From the NCBI RefSeq assembly GCF_023065955.2, contig NW_026622863.1, positions 41,894,177-41,958,176 of the forward strand: a stretch of 64,000 bases of DNA, given 5' to 3'. The DNA comes from Ursus arctos. Its lineage: Eukaryota; Chordata; Mammalia; Carnivora; Ursidae. Shown one piece after another: positions 1 through 11,575 of this stretch; within the stretch, counting starts at the first letter, position 1, and the number at the start of each line of letters is the position of its first letter. A program made the translations under genes and the position numbers. The notes under the pieces are model-generated. The model was given only the letters and a program-made list of their open reading frames with translations, was not told the DNA's origin and ran no database searches.

Positions 1-420
1 CAACATTTGCATTGATGTGGATGGAACTGGAGCAAATCGTGCTAAGAGAAATAAGTCAAGGAGAGAGAGGCAATTATCATATGGTTTCACTTATTTGTGG
101 AACATAAGGAATAGCAGGGAGGATATTAGGAGAAGGAAGGGAAAAATTAAAGGGGGGAAAACAGAGGGGGAGATGAACCATGAGACTATGGACTCCGGGA
201 AACAAACTGAGGGTTTTAGAGGGGACAGGGGTCAGGGATGGATTAGTCCGGTGATGGATATTAAGGAGGGCGCATATTGCACGGAGCACTGGGTGTTATA
301 CACAAACAATGAATCATGGAACACTACATCAAAAACTAATGATGTACTGTATGGTGACTAACATATAATAAAATATAAATAAATAGATAAATAAGTAAAT
401 AAATAGAAAAATAAATAAAT
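1..420 (+). mobile_element. LINE-1 3' end (end of ORF2 plus 3' UTR), cut by window edge
   Basis: The block closely parallels the ends of the L1 copies at 48.5-48.9 kb and 53.6-54.0 kb: the 'gctaagagaaataagtcaag' end of ORF2, a G/A-rich 3' UTR, then 'gatgtactgtatggtgacta' and an AT-rich tail of aaata/aaat units (365-420). Open frames here are chance. The body of the element lies left of the window. Confidence 0.85.
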
Positions 421-3400
421 AATAAACGTGGGGTGGGGAATGGGAATGGCATGATATATTCAAAGTACTAAAAGAAAAAACCTGCAGCCCAACTCTATTC
501 AGCAAGGCTATCATTCAAAATAGAAGGAGAAATAAACTTTACCAAACAAAAAGTAAACGAAGTCATCAGTACTAAACGTGCCTTACAAGACATGTTAAAG
601 AGGACTGTTTGAGCAGAAACGAAAGACCATAAACAGGATTAAGGAAAGCAGGAAGCAGAAAAGCAGTAAAATTATCTATGAAAATCAGTCAAGGAATTTA
701 CAAAATAAAAGGTTGTAAAATATGACACCATATACCTAAAACATGGGGGGGGGGTGGAGCAGAGTAAAAATTTAGTAATTTTAGAATGGGTTCAAACTTA
801 AGTGACCGTCAATGTCATATAAACTGCTATTGCAGATGATGTTATATATAAATCTAATGATAACCAAATTTCAACAACTGGTAACAAATATGCAAAAACA
901 AAAACAAAAACAAAACCATCCCACATAGGAACTAAGTATATCACTAACAAAAGCCAGGAAACAGTGAGAGAAGAGAGCAAGAAAAGAAAGGAACATGAAC
1001 TACAAAACAACCATAAAACAGTAACAATATCAATACACACATACCTATCAATAATCACTTTGACTGTAAATGGACTAAACTTTGTAAGTGGCCTAAATGC
1101 TCCAATCAAGAGACAGAAGGTGATGAAATGAATAAAAACCTAAGACCCACCTATATGCTGCCGAGAGACTCATTTCAGACCTAAAGACACATACCCATTG
1201 AATGTGAAGGGATAAAAAAGCATTTAGCACACAAACAGAATTGAAAAGAAAGCCAGGGTAGCAATACTTTCATTGGACAAAATAAATTCTAAAACACAGA
1301 CTGTAACAACAGATAAAGAAGGATACTACACAATTATAAAGGGAACAATCGAATAAGGAGATAAAACCATTGTAAATATTTATGCACCCAACACAGGAGC
1401 ACATAAACACATAAAGCAGCTAATAACAGACAAAAGGACTAATCAATAGTGATACAATAATAGTAGGGAACTCATCAATGGACAGATCATCTAAACAGAA
1501 AATCAACAAGGAAACTGTATTTGAATGATACATTGGACCAGATGATGCAACAGATACATCCAGAACATTCCATTCTAAAAATGCAAAATACACAATCTAT
1601 TCAAGGGCACATGGAACATTCTCTGGAATAGGTTACATGTAAGACCACAAAACAAGTTACAACAAATTCAAAGAGACTGAAGTCCTATCATGCATCATTT
1701 CTGACCACAACTCTTTCAAACTAGAAATCAACCACAAGAAAAAATGTGGACAGAACACAAATATAGCAAGGCTAAATAACATGCTAATAAACAACGAATG
1801 GGTGAACCAAAAACAAAAACAAAAAAGAAATTAAAAACAATACATAGAGACAAAAGAAAATGAAAAAACAGCAGTCCAAAATCCTTTTGGATGTGGTAAA
1901 AGCTGCGCTAAAAGGAAACTTTACAGCAAAACTGGACTATCACAAGAAGCAAGAAAAAAAACAACCTAACCGTACACCTTTAGAAGCTACAAAAAGGAAG
2001 AATAAACAAAACCCAAAGCCAATAGAAGGAAGGAAATAATAAAGATTAGCACAGAAATAGATGAAATAGAAACTAAAAAAACCAATAGAACAAATCAATG
2101 AAACCAGGACCTGGTTCTTTGAAAAGATCAAAAAAATTGATAAACCTTTAGCCAGGTCCATCAAAAGAAAGAGAGAGAGAGCACTCAAACAAAATCAGAA
2201 GTGAAGAGAGAAAAAACAAACACCACCAGAGAAATACAAAGGAGTATAAAAGGATATGATGAAGAATTATATGCCAACAAACTGGACATCCTAGAGGAAA
2301 TGGATAAATTCCTAGAAACATAAAACCTGCCAAAATTGAATCATGAAGAAATAGAAAATTTGAACAGACCAATCACCAGCAATCAAATTAAATTAAAAAA
2401 CTCCCAACAAACAAAAATCCAGGACTACACAGCTGCATAGGTGAATTCTACTGAATATTTAAAGAATTAGTATCTATTTCTCTCAGACTATTCCAAAAAA
2501 TGGAAGAGGAAGAAAACTCCCAAATTCATTCTATGAGGCCAGGATTACCCTGATACCAAAACCAGATAAAGTCACTACAAAAAAAAAAGAACTATAGGCC
2601 AATATCTCTGATTAACATAGAGGCAAAAAATCCTCAATAATTTATTAGCAAACCAAATCCAGCATACATCAAAAAAATCATTCACCACAAAGTGAGATTT
2701 ATTCCTGGGTTGCAAGGAGGGTTCAATACTTGCAATCAATCAATGTGATACATCACATCAATAAGAGAAAGGATAAAAACCATATGATTATTTCAATAGA
2801 TGTAGAAAAAGCACTAGGCAAAGTACAACACCCATTCATGATAAAAATCCTCAACAAAGTAGGTTTAAAGGAAATATGCCTCAAGACAGTAAAGGCCATA
2901 TATGAAAAAACCCACAGTTAACATCATACCCAAGGTGAAAAGCTGAGAGCTTTTCCCCCAAGATCAGGAACAAGATAAGGATGTCCACTGTCACCACTTT
3001 TATTCAAGATAATAGTGGAGGTCCTAGTCATAACAATCAGACAACAAGAAAAAATAAAAGCCATCCGTATCAGTTAAGGATGAAGTAAAACCTTCACTAT
3101 TTGCAGATGACAAGATACAATATACAGAAAACACTAAAGATGCCACTAAAAAAGTACTAGAACTCATAAATTCAGTAATGACACAGGATACACAATTAAT
3201 GTACAGAAATCCACTGTATTTCTATACACTAATAATGAAGTAGCAGAAAGAGAAATGAAGAAAACAATCCCATTTACAATTGTACCAAAAATAATAAAGT
3301 ACCTAGGAATAAAACTTAACCAGGGTGAAAGACCTGTACTCTGAAAACTATAAAACACTGATGAAAGAAATTGAAATTGACACCAGAAAATGGAAAGATA

Positions 3401-3663
3401 TTCCATACTCACAGGTTGTGAGAACAAATATTGTTAAACTGTCTATACTACCAAAAGTAGTCTACAGATTTAATGCAATCCTTATCAAAATACCAACAGC
3501 ATTTTTCGCAGAACTAGAACAAATAATCCTAAATTTGTATGGAACCACAGAAGATCCCAAAATAGCCAAATCCATCTTGAGAAAGAACAATGCTGGAGGC
3601 TTTACACTTTCCAATCTCAAATTGTATTACAAAGCTACAATAATCAAAACAAAATGGTTACTG

Positions 3664-3763
3664 GGACACCTGGCTGGTCAGAACATGTGACTCTTGATCT
3701 CAGGATCTTGAATTCAAACCCCACATTGGGTGTTGAGCTTACTCTAAAAAACAAAAAAGACAG
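3664..3763 (+). mobile_element. SINEC, short old type, inside L1
   Basis: A tRNA-like SINE head and body ('gactcttgatctcagg', 'ccccacattgggtgt') is followed by an A-rich tail. It is flanked by the direct repeat aatggttact (about 3653-3662 and 3764-3773), the target-site duplication of its insertion into the L1. Confidence 0.8.
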
Positions 3764-4675
3764 AATGGTTACTAGCATAAAAACAGACTCATATACCAAT
3801 GCAACAGTTTAGAGAGTCTAGACATAAACTCATACATATGTACTCAATTTATGATAAATGAGGCAAAAATATACAGTAGGGAAAAAGACAGTCTCTTCAG
3901 TAAATGGTATTGGGCCACAAGCAAAAGAATGAAACTGGACTCTAACACCATACACAAAAATCAAATAAAAATGGATAAAAAATTGAAAGTAAGATGTGAA
4001 AACATAAAACTCATAAAAGAAAAACACAGAGATTAAGCTCCTAGACATCCTTCCTGATAATTTTTTGGATTTGACATCTAAGCCAAAACTGAACAAGTCA
4101 ACAAAATGAAAAGTAAACTATGAAATGGGAGAAAACATTTGCAAATAATATATATGGGACTAATATCCAAAATATACGAAGAACTCATATGACTCAATAG
4201 AAAAAAAAAGATCCAATTAAAAATTTGACAGAGGATCTCAAAAGACATTTTTCCAAAGACATACAAATGACCTACAGGTAGATGAAAAGGTACCCAATAC
4301 CACTAATCAATCAGGGAAATGCAAACCAAGGCAAATGCAAACTACAATGAGATACCACCACATCTACTAGAATAGCTATTATCAAAAAGTCAAGAAATAA
4401 CAAGTGTTGGTGAGGATGTGAAGAAAGGGGAATGCTTTTGTACTGTTGGTGGGAATGTAAATTGTTACAGCCACTATTGAAAATACCACAGTTTCCTCAA
4501 AGACTTAACAGAACCGCGATATGATCCAGCAATTACAATTCTGGGTATTTATGGAAGGAAATGATATCACTATCTTGAAAAGATATCTGCACCTCATGTT
4601 CACTGCAGCAGTATTTAGAATAGCTAAGACAAGGACACAATCTACACGTCCATCAATGAATGAATGGATACAGAA

Positions 4676-4678
<3 letters not shown>

Positions 4679-4710
<32 letters not shown>
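4679..4710. repeat. (GT)16 microsatellite
   Basis: A pure GT dinucleotide run, followed by acatacacac, inside the late ORF2 of the surrounding L1. It makes spurious cysteine/valine ORFs on one strand and threonine/histidine ORFs on the other. Confidence 0.95.
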
Positions 4711-4712
<2 letters not shown>

Positions 4713-5218
4713 ATACACACAACAGAATATTATTTAGCCTTAAAAAAGAAGGAAATTTTGCCACTTGCAACAACATGGATGGATCTTGAGAACATTGCGT
4801 TAAGTGAAGTAAGTCAGAGAAAGACAAATACTATATTATCTCACTTGTATCTGGTCTAAAAAAGAAAAGAGCTAAACTCATAGATACAGAGAAGAGACTG
4901 GTGGTTGCCAGAGGTGAGGAGTAGTGGGGTGAGGCAAACAAGTACAGGAGGTCAAAAGATAGAAGAGCCTAGTTATAGGATAAATAAGTCTCAGATGTAA
5001 TGTACAACAAGTTCACTATAGTTTATTATACTGTATTATATATTTGAAAGCAGTTAGGAGAGTAGACCAGAAAAAAATTTTTTGTAACAATGTGATGGGT
5101 GTAAAGTTATTGAGGCAATTATTTTGCAATATATACATATATCAAATCACTTTGTTGTACATCTAAAACTAATACAATGTTATATGTCAACATAGCTGAA
5201 TAAAAAATAGAGAGTTCT

Positions 5219-5346
5219 CTCCAGAAACCAACTCTGCTGGCACCTTGATCTTGGACTTTCACCTTCCAGAAGCAAGAGAAAATTAATTTCTGTAAAGTTA
5301 CCCAGTCTGTAGTATTCTGTTATGACAGCCTGAGAAGACTTTAATA
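5219..5346 (+). mobile_element. MLT1-type MaLR LTR, 3' end fragment
   Basis: Shows the typical end of MLT1 LTRs: 'ctggcaccttgatcttggac', 'ccagaagcaagagaa', 'acccagtctgtagtattctg' and a cagcctga end. It is the same 3' structure as the longer copy at 41.78-42.14 kb. Confidence 0.7.
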
Positions 5347-5884
5347 GACCCATATTTAAAGTCATTTTTATTTCCGGTTCTATGAACTGTCTCTATATAT
5401 TATTTGTTCGATTTCCTTTGGATTATTTTTTCCTCTTATGATTTGTGGTACCTCTGTATCATTTAAAAAAATTTAGTTCTTTTTCTGTATATATGTTGCA
5501 TGTAAATTTTCCCACTTCATTATTTGTCACCTGAGCTTCTAGCATTTCCAAATTTTTGTCATGTAAAACAATTACACTTTTCTCTTATGGATTCTAGGAT
5601 TTTTGTTAGACTTAAAAAGATTTTCATGTCCTGAGGCTATTAAAATTTCTTTCCCATCTTATTGCTCCAACTTTTATGATTTCATCTTTTACATTTAAAT
5701 CTCTGATCCAACGTAGAATGATATGAAATATTAAGGATCTAATTTCCTCCCTCTAAATGGTTGCTTCATTGTATTATAAACCAAGTACTAAAAAAACCCT
5801 TTTTTTCACTACTGATTAGAAATGCCAGAATTATCATATGGAGAATACAACATTCCCTTCTATGTTTCAGTGTTTCTGGACTTT

Positions 5885-6059
5885 TTTTTTTTTTTTTTAA
5901 GATTTTATTTGAGAGAGAGACCACAAGTGGGGTGAGGGGCAGGGAGAAGCAGACTCCCCACTGAGCAGGGAGCTAGATGTGGGACTCAATCTCAGGATTC
6001 CGGGATCATGACCTGAGCCAAAGGCAGATGTTTAACCAACTGAGCCACCGGCGCACTCC
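5885..6059 (-). mobile_element. SINEC, antisense, with TSD
   Basis: Poly-T start, 'aagattttatttgagagaga', then the reverse complement of the SINEC body and tRNA-like head ('ccaactgagccaccggcgc'). The direct repeat tgtttctggacttt flanks it at 5871-5884 and 6060-6073. Confidence 0.95.
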
Positions 6060-6301
6060 TGTTTCTGGACTTTCTATTTAGTTTCACTGATTCATCTGCT
6101 CATTTCCCAGTATCCTTGCCACTATGGTAATTTAATATTGCTACATTATATTTAAATATATGGTAGAACAAGTGTCATGAATTATTCTTTTTGAGAATTT
6201 TCCTATTCTACCATATTTGTGTTTTAACATGGACTTCAGAAACAACCTTTCATAAAATAATTCAGGTTGGGATCATATTAAATTTTTATAAGTTGGGGTT
6301 T

Positions 6302-6490
6302 TTTAAAAGATTTTGTGTACTTATTTGAGAGAGAGCACAGGAGCAGGGGGAGGAACAGAGGGAGAAGAAGGGTGAAAAAAATCTCAAACTGAGCACAGAG
6401 CCCGGGGCTCTATCTCATGACCCTGAGATCGTGACATTAACTGAAACCAGGGGTTGGATACTTAACTGACTGAGCCACCCAGGTACCCCT
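6302..6490 (-). mobile_element. SINEC, antisense
   Basis: Poly-T/aaaagattttg start and a body ending in 'gactgagccacccaggtacc'. It is more diverged than its neighbours, and no clear target duplication is visible. Confidence 0.9.
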
Positions 6491-6790
6491 GTAAATTGTT
6501 TTTAAATCTTTAATTGTTTGAGGCTTTCTATACTATATATTTTTCCTGTTAGTTTCCTCTCTATTCAAGTTCTCTTCATAAGATTATGCTCATTTCTTAT
6601 TGACTTTATTCATTACTATCATATTTTTTGTGTCTATTATTCCTGGGGTCTTTTAAGTTTTTTTCCATTAATTTTCTGTTATAGTTTTCACATGTATCCA
6701 TGTTACATATACTGTATATTGATTTTGGTGTATTTTTATACCCAACCAACTTAAAGTCTCCTATTGCTTAAAATTGCTTTCAATTTATAA

Positions 6791-7665
6791 ATTGAATGTT
6801 GAACTAGAATTCATTCTGTATCAGTTTCTCCTGAGCAACCAAAGAAAAAGAAAAAGAAAACAGGTACAGCATACAGTACATTCCAAAATGAGGTTCTGGG
6901 TATCTATACAAGATCTGAAAACTAAGAACAGGCTATAAGCAAATTTTGCCACCCTCAGTTCAACATACCTCAAGGTATTTGAGAAATTGGAGAAGATGAG
7001 GAAAAAGACTTTTTGTGAGGCAGGACTATTTAAGGATAGAGTTGTCAGTGTTTCTCAGCAACCTGGGGAAAGAAGGTAGATTTTTCCTTGTCTCCTCAAA
7101 CAAAGCAAGTAGACCCTAGAGATCCCAGTGCCCCTAAGATCCACAGTGGAGTGTAGTAAAGGAGTTTGTAGGAGAAATTTCTCTTTTTTTCTGCCATCTG
7201 GGGGAAAAAGAAATGGGAGCCTAATTCCCACCTAGTGACTAGATGTGGACAACACAGAGGGATCTGGCCTGGGGCAATCTATCTTGTCCTAGAGAAATTC
7301 TGGAGCAGCAAGGTTGACCACTGTATTCCTGGGGACTTGGGAGTAATGTCAGGATTTTAAGTAGCCTCTGCGAAGGGGATGTACCAACCTCATGGCTTCC
7401 CCTGCAGATAGAGATCTTCAGCAAGGTATTTACTCAGAAACCCAGAAAGGCAAAACACAATAAGAAAAAGGGTCAGGTCTGAATATGTACCAACACAGGA
7501 GAAAACCAAAAATTGATTACAACAGTATTAGATAAGTAAGACCTTTCCTGTCTCTTATCTTTCTTTCCTTCTGATGCTCCTACTTTTAGGGACAATCTAG
7601 TGTTGGGCAAAGATTAGAAGAACATGGAGGGGAAACAGAGAAACTGCACACACTCTCCTTCTTCC
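6791..7665. other. Gene-free stretch, nothing recognised
   Basis: After a short GAAAAA-rich patch (6840-6862) the sequence looks unique, or is a repeat too old to name. No splice-flanked ORF, RNA gene or recognisable element is visible. Short ORFs such as the one on the minus strand at 7239-7424 have no domain support. Confidence 0.5.
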
Positions 7666-7681
7666 ATAGGCTTCTATCTTT

Positions 7682-7888
7682 TTTTTTTTTTTAAATAGAT
7701 TTATTTCTTTTAAAGAGAGCAAGAGAGCAAGCATGTGGGGGAGGAGCAGAGGGAGGAGAGAGAAACTCAAGCCAACTCTGTGCTGAGCGCAGTGCCCAAT
7801 GCAGGGCTCAGTCTCACAACCCTGAGATCATCACCTGAGCTGAAACCAAGAATCGGATGCTTAACCCACTGTGCCACCCAGGTGCCCC
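7682..7888 (-). mobile_element. SINEC, antisense
   Basis: Poly-T start, a body with many purine-rich tail units and the head 'ctgtgccacccaggtgcccc'. Imperfect target duplications (ataggcttctatcttt and acaggcttcttctgtcttt) flank it. Confidence 0.92.
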
Positions 7889-8238
7889 ACAGGCTTCTTC
7901 TGTCTTTAAGACTGAGGTGCTAAGTTGTGAATGTTGTTAATTAAATTATTGACAGTTATAATAAACACAGAAGAAACTCAATTTTTAAAAAAGTAAGACT
8001 GAGCTATAGGAAGAGAGAAGTCTTAATTTTAAACAGAGTTTAGAGTCCTAATCAACACAATGCACTGGGCATTTTTTTTGGCAAATTGAGGGTAATCCAT
8101 CCGGTCCACTAGATTTTTTACTAGTAAAGACTGTAAAAACACTTGTCAAACACTTCATCCATGGGTAGGGAAAAAAACATAACCTCACAGAGAAGGGTTG
8201 AAAGAGGCAATTATCAGGTAATATGGTTGTTGTTGTTG

Positions 8239-8404
8239 TTTAAGATTTTATTTATTTGAGAGAGAGAAAGCATGAACAGGGGAAAAGGGAGAAGCAGACT
8301 CCCCGCTGAGCAAGGAGCCCAATGCGGGGCTCGATCCCAGGACCCTGGGATCATGACCTGAGCTGAAGGCAGATGCATAACTGACTGAGCCACCCAGGTG
8401 CCTC
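8239..8404 (-). mobile_element. SINEC, antisense
   Basis: A complete body from 'taagattttatttatttgag' to 'gactgagccacccaggtgcc', placed directly after a small GTT run. Confidence 0.93.
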
Positions 8405-8435
8405 TGGGAGAATATGTTTTGTGAAAATACAAAAC

Positions 8436-8546
8436 TAGGGGGTGCCTGTTTCTCCTTCTCTCTCTGCCCCTCCCACTTGTTCTTTCTCTCTCCCTCTCTC
8501 TCTCTCTCTTTTTCAAATAAATAAATAAAATCTTTTTCTTTTTAAA
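8436..8546 (+). mobile_element. SINEC, sense, internally deleted
   Basis: Only the first ten or so bases of the head (gggggtgcct) and the CT-rich tail with 'aaataaataaataaaatctt' remain; the tRNA-like body is missing. Direct repeats gtgaaaatacaaaa at about 8421-8434 and 8548-8560 mark it as one insertion, not two fragments. Confidence 0.85.
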
Positions 8547-8561
8547 GTGAAAATACAAAAT

Positions 8562-9560
8562 TGGGCTCTGGAATGGGTTAAAGACCTAAATGTGTAAGGT
8601 AAAACTATAAAGTTAATAGACAAAACTGGAGAATTTCTTTGTGATCATAGAGCAGAAAAACAAATAGCAATTTAGTACTATAAACCACAGGGGGAAAATA
8701 TGCAACTGTGGTATTAAAATAAAGCCTTTCTATTTAAAAAGAAACGGAATACACATAGGATTATTTGCAAAATCCAAAACTGCCAGGAAATTAATACTGA
8801 GAATATTTAAGAAACTCTTGCAAATCAGCAAGAAAAAGGCAGCAATCTGAATTGAAATATGAGCAAAAGGTACAAAGAGGCAATTTACAAATGGAAAAGC
8901 TCAAAAAGCTGACAAGCATTAAAAAATACTCAAAATCACTGGCAATCAGGGAAAAGCAAAGTAATACTACAAAGATGTAATACTTTAGACCCAAATATGA
9001 AAAAAGCTAGATAGTGCTGTGTTCATTGCAGATTTAGGGGCACAGAAACACTCATATGCAAAGCTAGTGGAAATGTGGACTTGTACAACCAATCTAAAGA
9101 TGATTTGACACTACTCAGACAAGTAAACTCATACCCTATGACCCAGATATTAATGGCCTTCGAAAATTCTCAAACAGGTCCATAAAGGAATATACACAAA
9201 GATGTTAATTTAATTTCTTACGGTGGTCGGGTATTGGAGGTAAGCTAAGTGTCCATCCTCTGGAAGAGCAAATAGGCAAAAAGTGGTAGATGCCTTGACA
9301 AACATTTACATAGCGACAAAAACATTGTAATAACATGGTAGTCAGTGAAAAAGAAAAAAGGAACAGAACACATATTTTGTGTATAGATTAAAAAAATACA
9401 TGCATGTAAAATATACAACTTTGGAAGAATATATTCAATATAAAGATATTCTGAATGTCTGTAGTGGGAGAATGGAAACAGGTTGGAGATTGAACAGAAA
9501 CTGACAGAGTCCTTCATTAATTAATGATTAGTAAGTGTTTAACTCAACTTCAGATTCAGA
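8562..9560 (+). mobile_element. Old LINE-1 late ORF2 plus 3' UTR, sense
   Basis: Begins with 'gaatgggttaaagacctaaa', typical of late L1 ORF2. It continues through aacaatggcaatcaggga-like and 'cctatgacccagatattaat' regions into a 3' UTR. Heavily mutated, without a frame. Confidence 0.7.
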
Positions 9561-9599
9561 GGGTAATAAAAAAATTATAAACATTTTTCCTCTCTGTAT

Positions 9600-9790
9600 A
9601 CTCCCTATGGATCAAGCATTTAATGATAATATTACTTCTTTTCAGAATTTTATTTTACCTCTAAGTTTTTTCTTGTTGAACTACTCTACCTAGCACCTCT
9701 AAAGAAATGTTAACTAGTAGTAGAAAAAAATGGATATACTTGTCTCTTTACTGACTTAATAGGAATGCTTCTCGTGTTTCCCTATTAAGA
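9600..9790 (-). mobile_element. Old LINE-1 RT fragment, antisense
   Basis: The sequence resembles the reverse complement of the L1 RT region that codes for the conserved GCPLSP/LF stretch ('ttgaactactctacctagca'). Short and diverged. It is interrupted at its right end by the SINEC at 9802. Confidence 0.5.
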
Positions 9791-9801
9791 ATCACAAACT
9801 T

Positions 9802-9994
9802 CGGCACCTAGGTGGCTCAGCTGGTTAAGCATCTGCCTTCAGCTCAGGTCATGATCCCAGAGTCCCAGGATCGAGTCCTGCATCGGGCTTCCTGCTCAGC
9901 AGGGAGTCTGCTCTTCCCTCTGCCCTCGCCCCACTCTTGTGTTCTCTCTCACTCTCTCTATCAAATAAGTAAAAATCTATTAAAAAACAAAAGG
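9802..9994 (+). mobile_element. SINEC, sense, with TSD
   Basis: Full head-body-tail: 'ggcacctaggtggctcagct', 'caggtcatgatcccagagtc', CT-rich tail and A-rich end. The 11-bp target duplication atcacaaactt lies at 9791-9801 and 9995-10005. Confidence 0.95.
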
Positions 9995-10005
9995 ATCACA
10001 AACTT

Positions 10006-10824
10006 GTCATTCATCTTCTTGTGTATTTTCTACTATAGTCACTGCATTTCTACAGTTACTCTCATTAAGTCAGAATGGGTAATAATTCTAATTGAAGTGA
10101 AAGTGAATTTCAAGGTGCAATCAGTACAGGAAGGAATATAGTCAGGGAGAAGGAAGTTAGAGAAGTTAGAGCCTCTCAGCATAGACTGGGACAGAAAGGA
10201 CTAGGAAAAACAATCCATGTTCAAGGAAACTAAGGGGGAAAGGCTATAGACTCAATGGTACTGGAGAAAGATTCTCACCTTGATTTGCACTCCTGAGAAA
10301 CACCAGCAAACACCTAAATGATTTTAATCACATTCAAAGCACCAAGTCCTTATCTTCAGAAAATACTCTAACTAGTCTGTTATCTTCAATTTTTTATACC
10401 TTTATTTTTTACATTTAACATGAAAGGCCAGGTCATGTGATTATCATTAGAAGGGCCCCAACTCAAAACTGAATGGTGACAAGTTATTTCAGTCTCTGCC
10501 ATGCCAACACTCATCTGGGGAAAATGGCCCCAGCAGGTACAATCTGCACGTTTCTTTGGCTTGTGCTTCTGTCAAATCTAATCAGAAATTTCAGTGTCAA
10601 TTTTCATTCTTCCTTCTCCTCCTCCATTAAATCCTTTGGCAAATTCTAACATTTCCTTCTGACTATATCTCAAATCCCTCTATTCCCCTCTCCACTATTA
10701 ACACAGTAGCTTGGGCCACCATTATCTCTTCCTTAAATATCACAATTTCCTTCTTTTTAAAAATCTTTTCCCACTTCTTAAATCTCCTTACTTCCAATGC
10801 TATTTGCTGTTTTCACGTTTAAAA
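10006..10824. other. Gene-free stretch, nothing recognised
   Basis: AT-rich sequence of ordinary complexity with a C/T-rich patch at about 10,610-10,720. I see no coding potential beyond short random frames, and no element I can name. Confidence 0.5.
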
Positions 10825-10838
10825 TATCAAAAAGAATA

Positions 10839-11030
10839 GGGGCGCGTGAGTGGCTTAGCCAGTTAAGCGTTTGCCTTCAGCTCAGGTCATGATCTCACGG
10901 TCCTGGGATCAAGCCCTTCATCAGGCTCCCTGCTCAGTGGAGAGCCTGCTTCTCCCTCTCCCCTGCCCCTGCTCATGACCTCTCTCACCATCTCTCTCAA
11001 ATAAATAAATAAAATATTTAAAAATAAAGT
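10839..11030 (+). mobile_element. SINEC, sense, with TSD
   Basis: The head 'ggggcgcgtgagtggcttag' through to an A-rich tail. Near-perfect duplications atcaaaaagaata (10,826-10,838) and atccaaaagaata (11,031-11,043). Confidence 0.95.
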
Positions 11031-11109
11031 ATCCAAAAGAATAAGCCTTACTAAACTATTCTGACAGGTTTCCAGTGTTGGGGGGGGGGAGGAGTCCTCC
11101 ACACCACCA

Positions 11110-11575
11110 AGCAATTCTCCAACACCACCTAGATCTCCTACAATTTAACTCAATTCTGACATGATCTACCTGGAGATAGCGTTAGATTCCACAGGTTAAG
11201 GGCCCAGTCTTACGAGACTACCACCTCCCTTCCGACATCAGTAGCAAGCCCAGGCTGTCACCTGTACTTCTGACCAACCAGCATACTGATTGGAGGTTCC
11301 GATAACCTCCCTCCTTGTGTTTGATTAATGTATTAGAGTGGTTCACAGAACTCAGAAAACCATTTTACTTACTAGATTACCAGTTTATTATAAAAGGAAA
11401 TAACTCAGGAAAACTCAGATGGAAGAGATGCATAGGGCAAGGTATGGGGAAAAGGCAAAGAGCTTCCATGCCCTCTCTGAACTTTCCACTCTCCCCAAAT
11501 TTCCACATGTTCACCAACCCAGAAGCTCTCTGAACCCCATCCTTTTGGATTTTTACTGGAGGCTTCGTTAGAGTG
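11110..11575 (-). mobile_element. Old LTR-type repeat, antisense, left half of a split copy
   Basis: I recognise this text ('accagtttattataaaagga', 'ggaagagatgcatagggcaa', 'agaagctctctgaaccccat') as the antisense of a common mammalian LTR/MaLR-associated repeat, but I cannot fix the family name. The same family appears in sense orientation at 61.54-62.11 kb. The copy breaks off after 'ggaggcttcgtta' and resumes near 13,839 with 'attgattaaatcactggcc'. Confidence 0.55.

Larger units (their letters stand above)
425..5210 (+). mobile_element. Decayed LINE-1, 5'-truncated, sense
   Basis: It begins inside the C-terminal part of ORF1 (about 437-620), passes the inter-ORF region, then ORF2 from about 1040. 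Recognisable ORF2 pieces include the reverse-transcriptase core with an F-A-D-D coding stretch near 3096-3110 and the 'aatggatacagaa' region before the microsatellite at 4679. The 3' UTR runs to an A-rich end near 5210. Many stops and frameshifts leave no usable ORF; the longest surviving piece (3325-3690) is a late-RT fragment. An old SINEC sits inside at 3664-3763. Age and decay suggest an L1MA-type family; the subfamily is my estimate. Confidence 0.85.
5480..6790 (-). mobile_element. Old LINE-1 ORF2 fragment, antisense, broken by two SINECs
   Basis: T-rich sequence matches the antisense of L1 ORF2: 'gatccaacgtagaatg', 'tttctggactttctattta' and 'gagaattttcctattctacc'. It resumes after each SINE insertion, so the order is an old L1, then SINEC insertions. 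No ORF survives. Confidence 0.7.

Noticed and set aside
17..361. 114-residue plus-strand ORF
   Set aside because: It lies wholly in an L1 3' UTR, and equivalent sequence at 48.6-48.9 and 53.7-54.0 kb shows it is non-coding.
4505..4859. ORFs rich in Val-Cys or Thr-His on both strands
   Set aside because: They are translations of the GT microsatellite and surrounding L1 ORF2 debris.
9802..9850. SINEC heads as functional tRNA genes
   Set aside because: The tRNA-like heads keep A/B-box-like words, but they are attached to SINE bodies and tails and do not fold as complete tRNAs.
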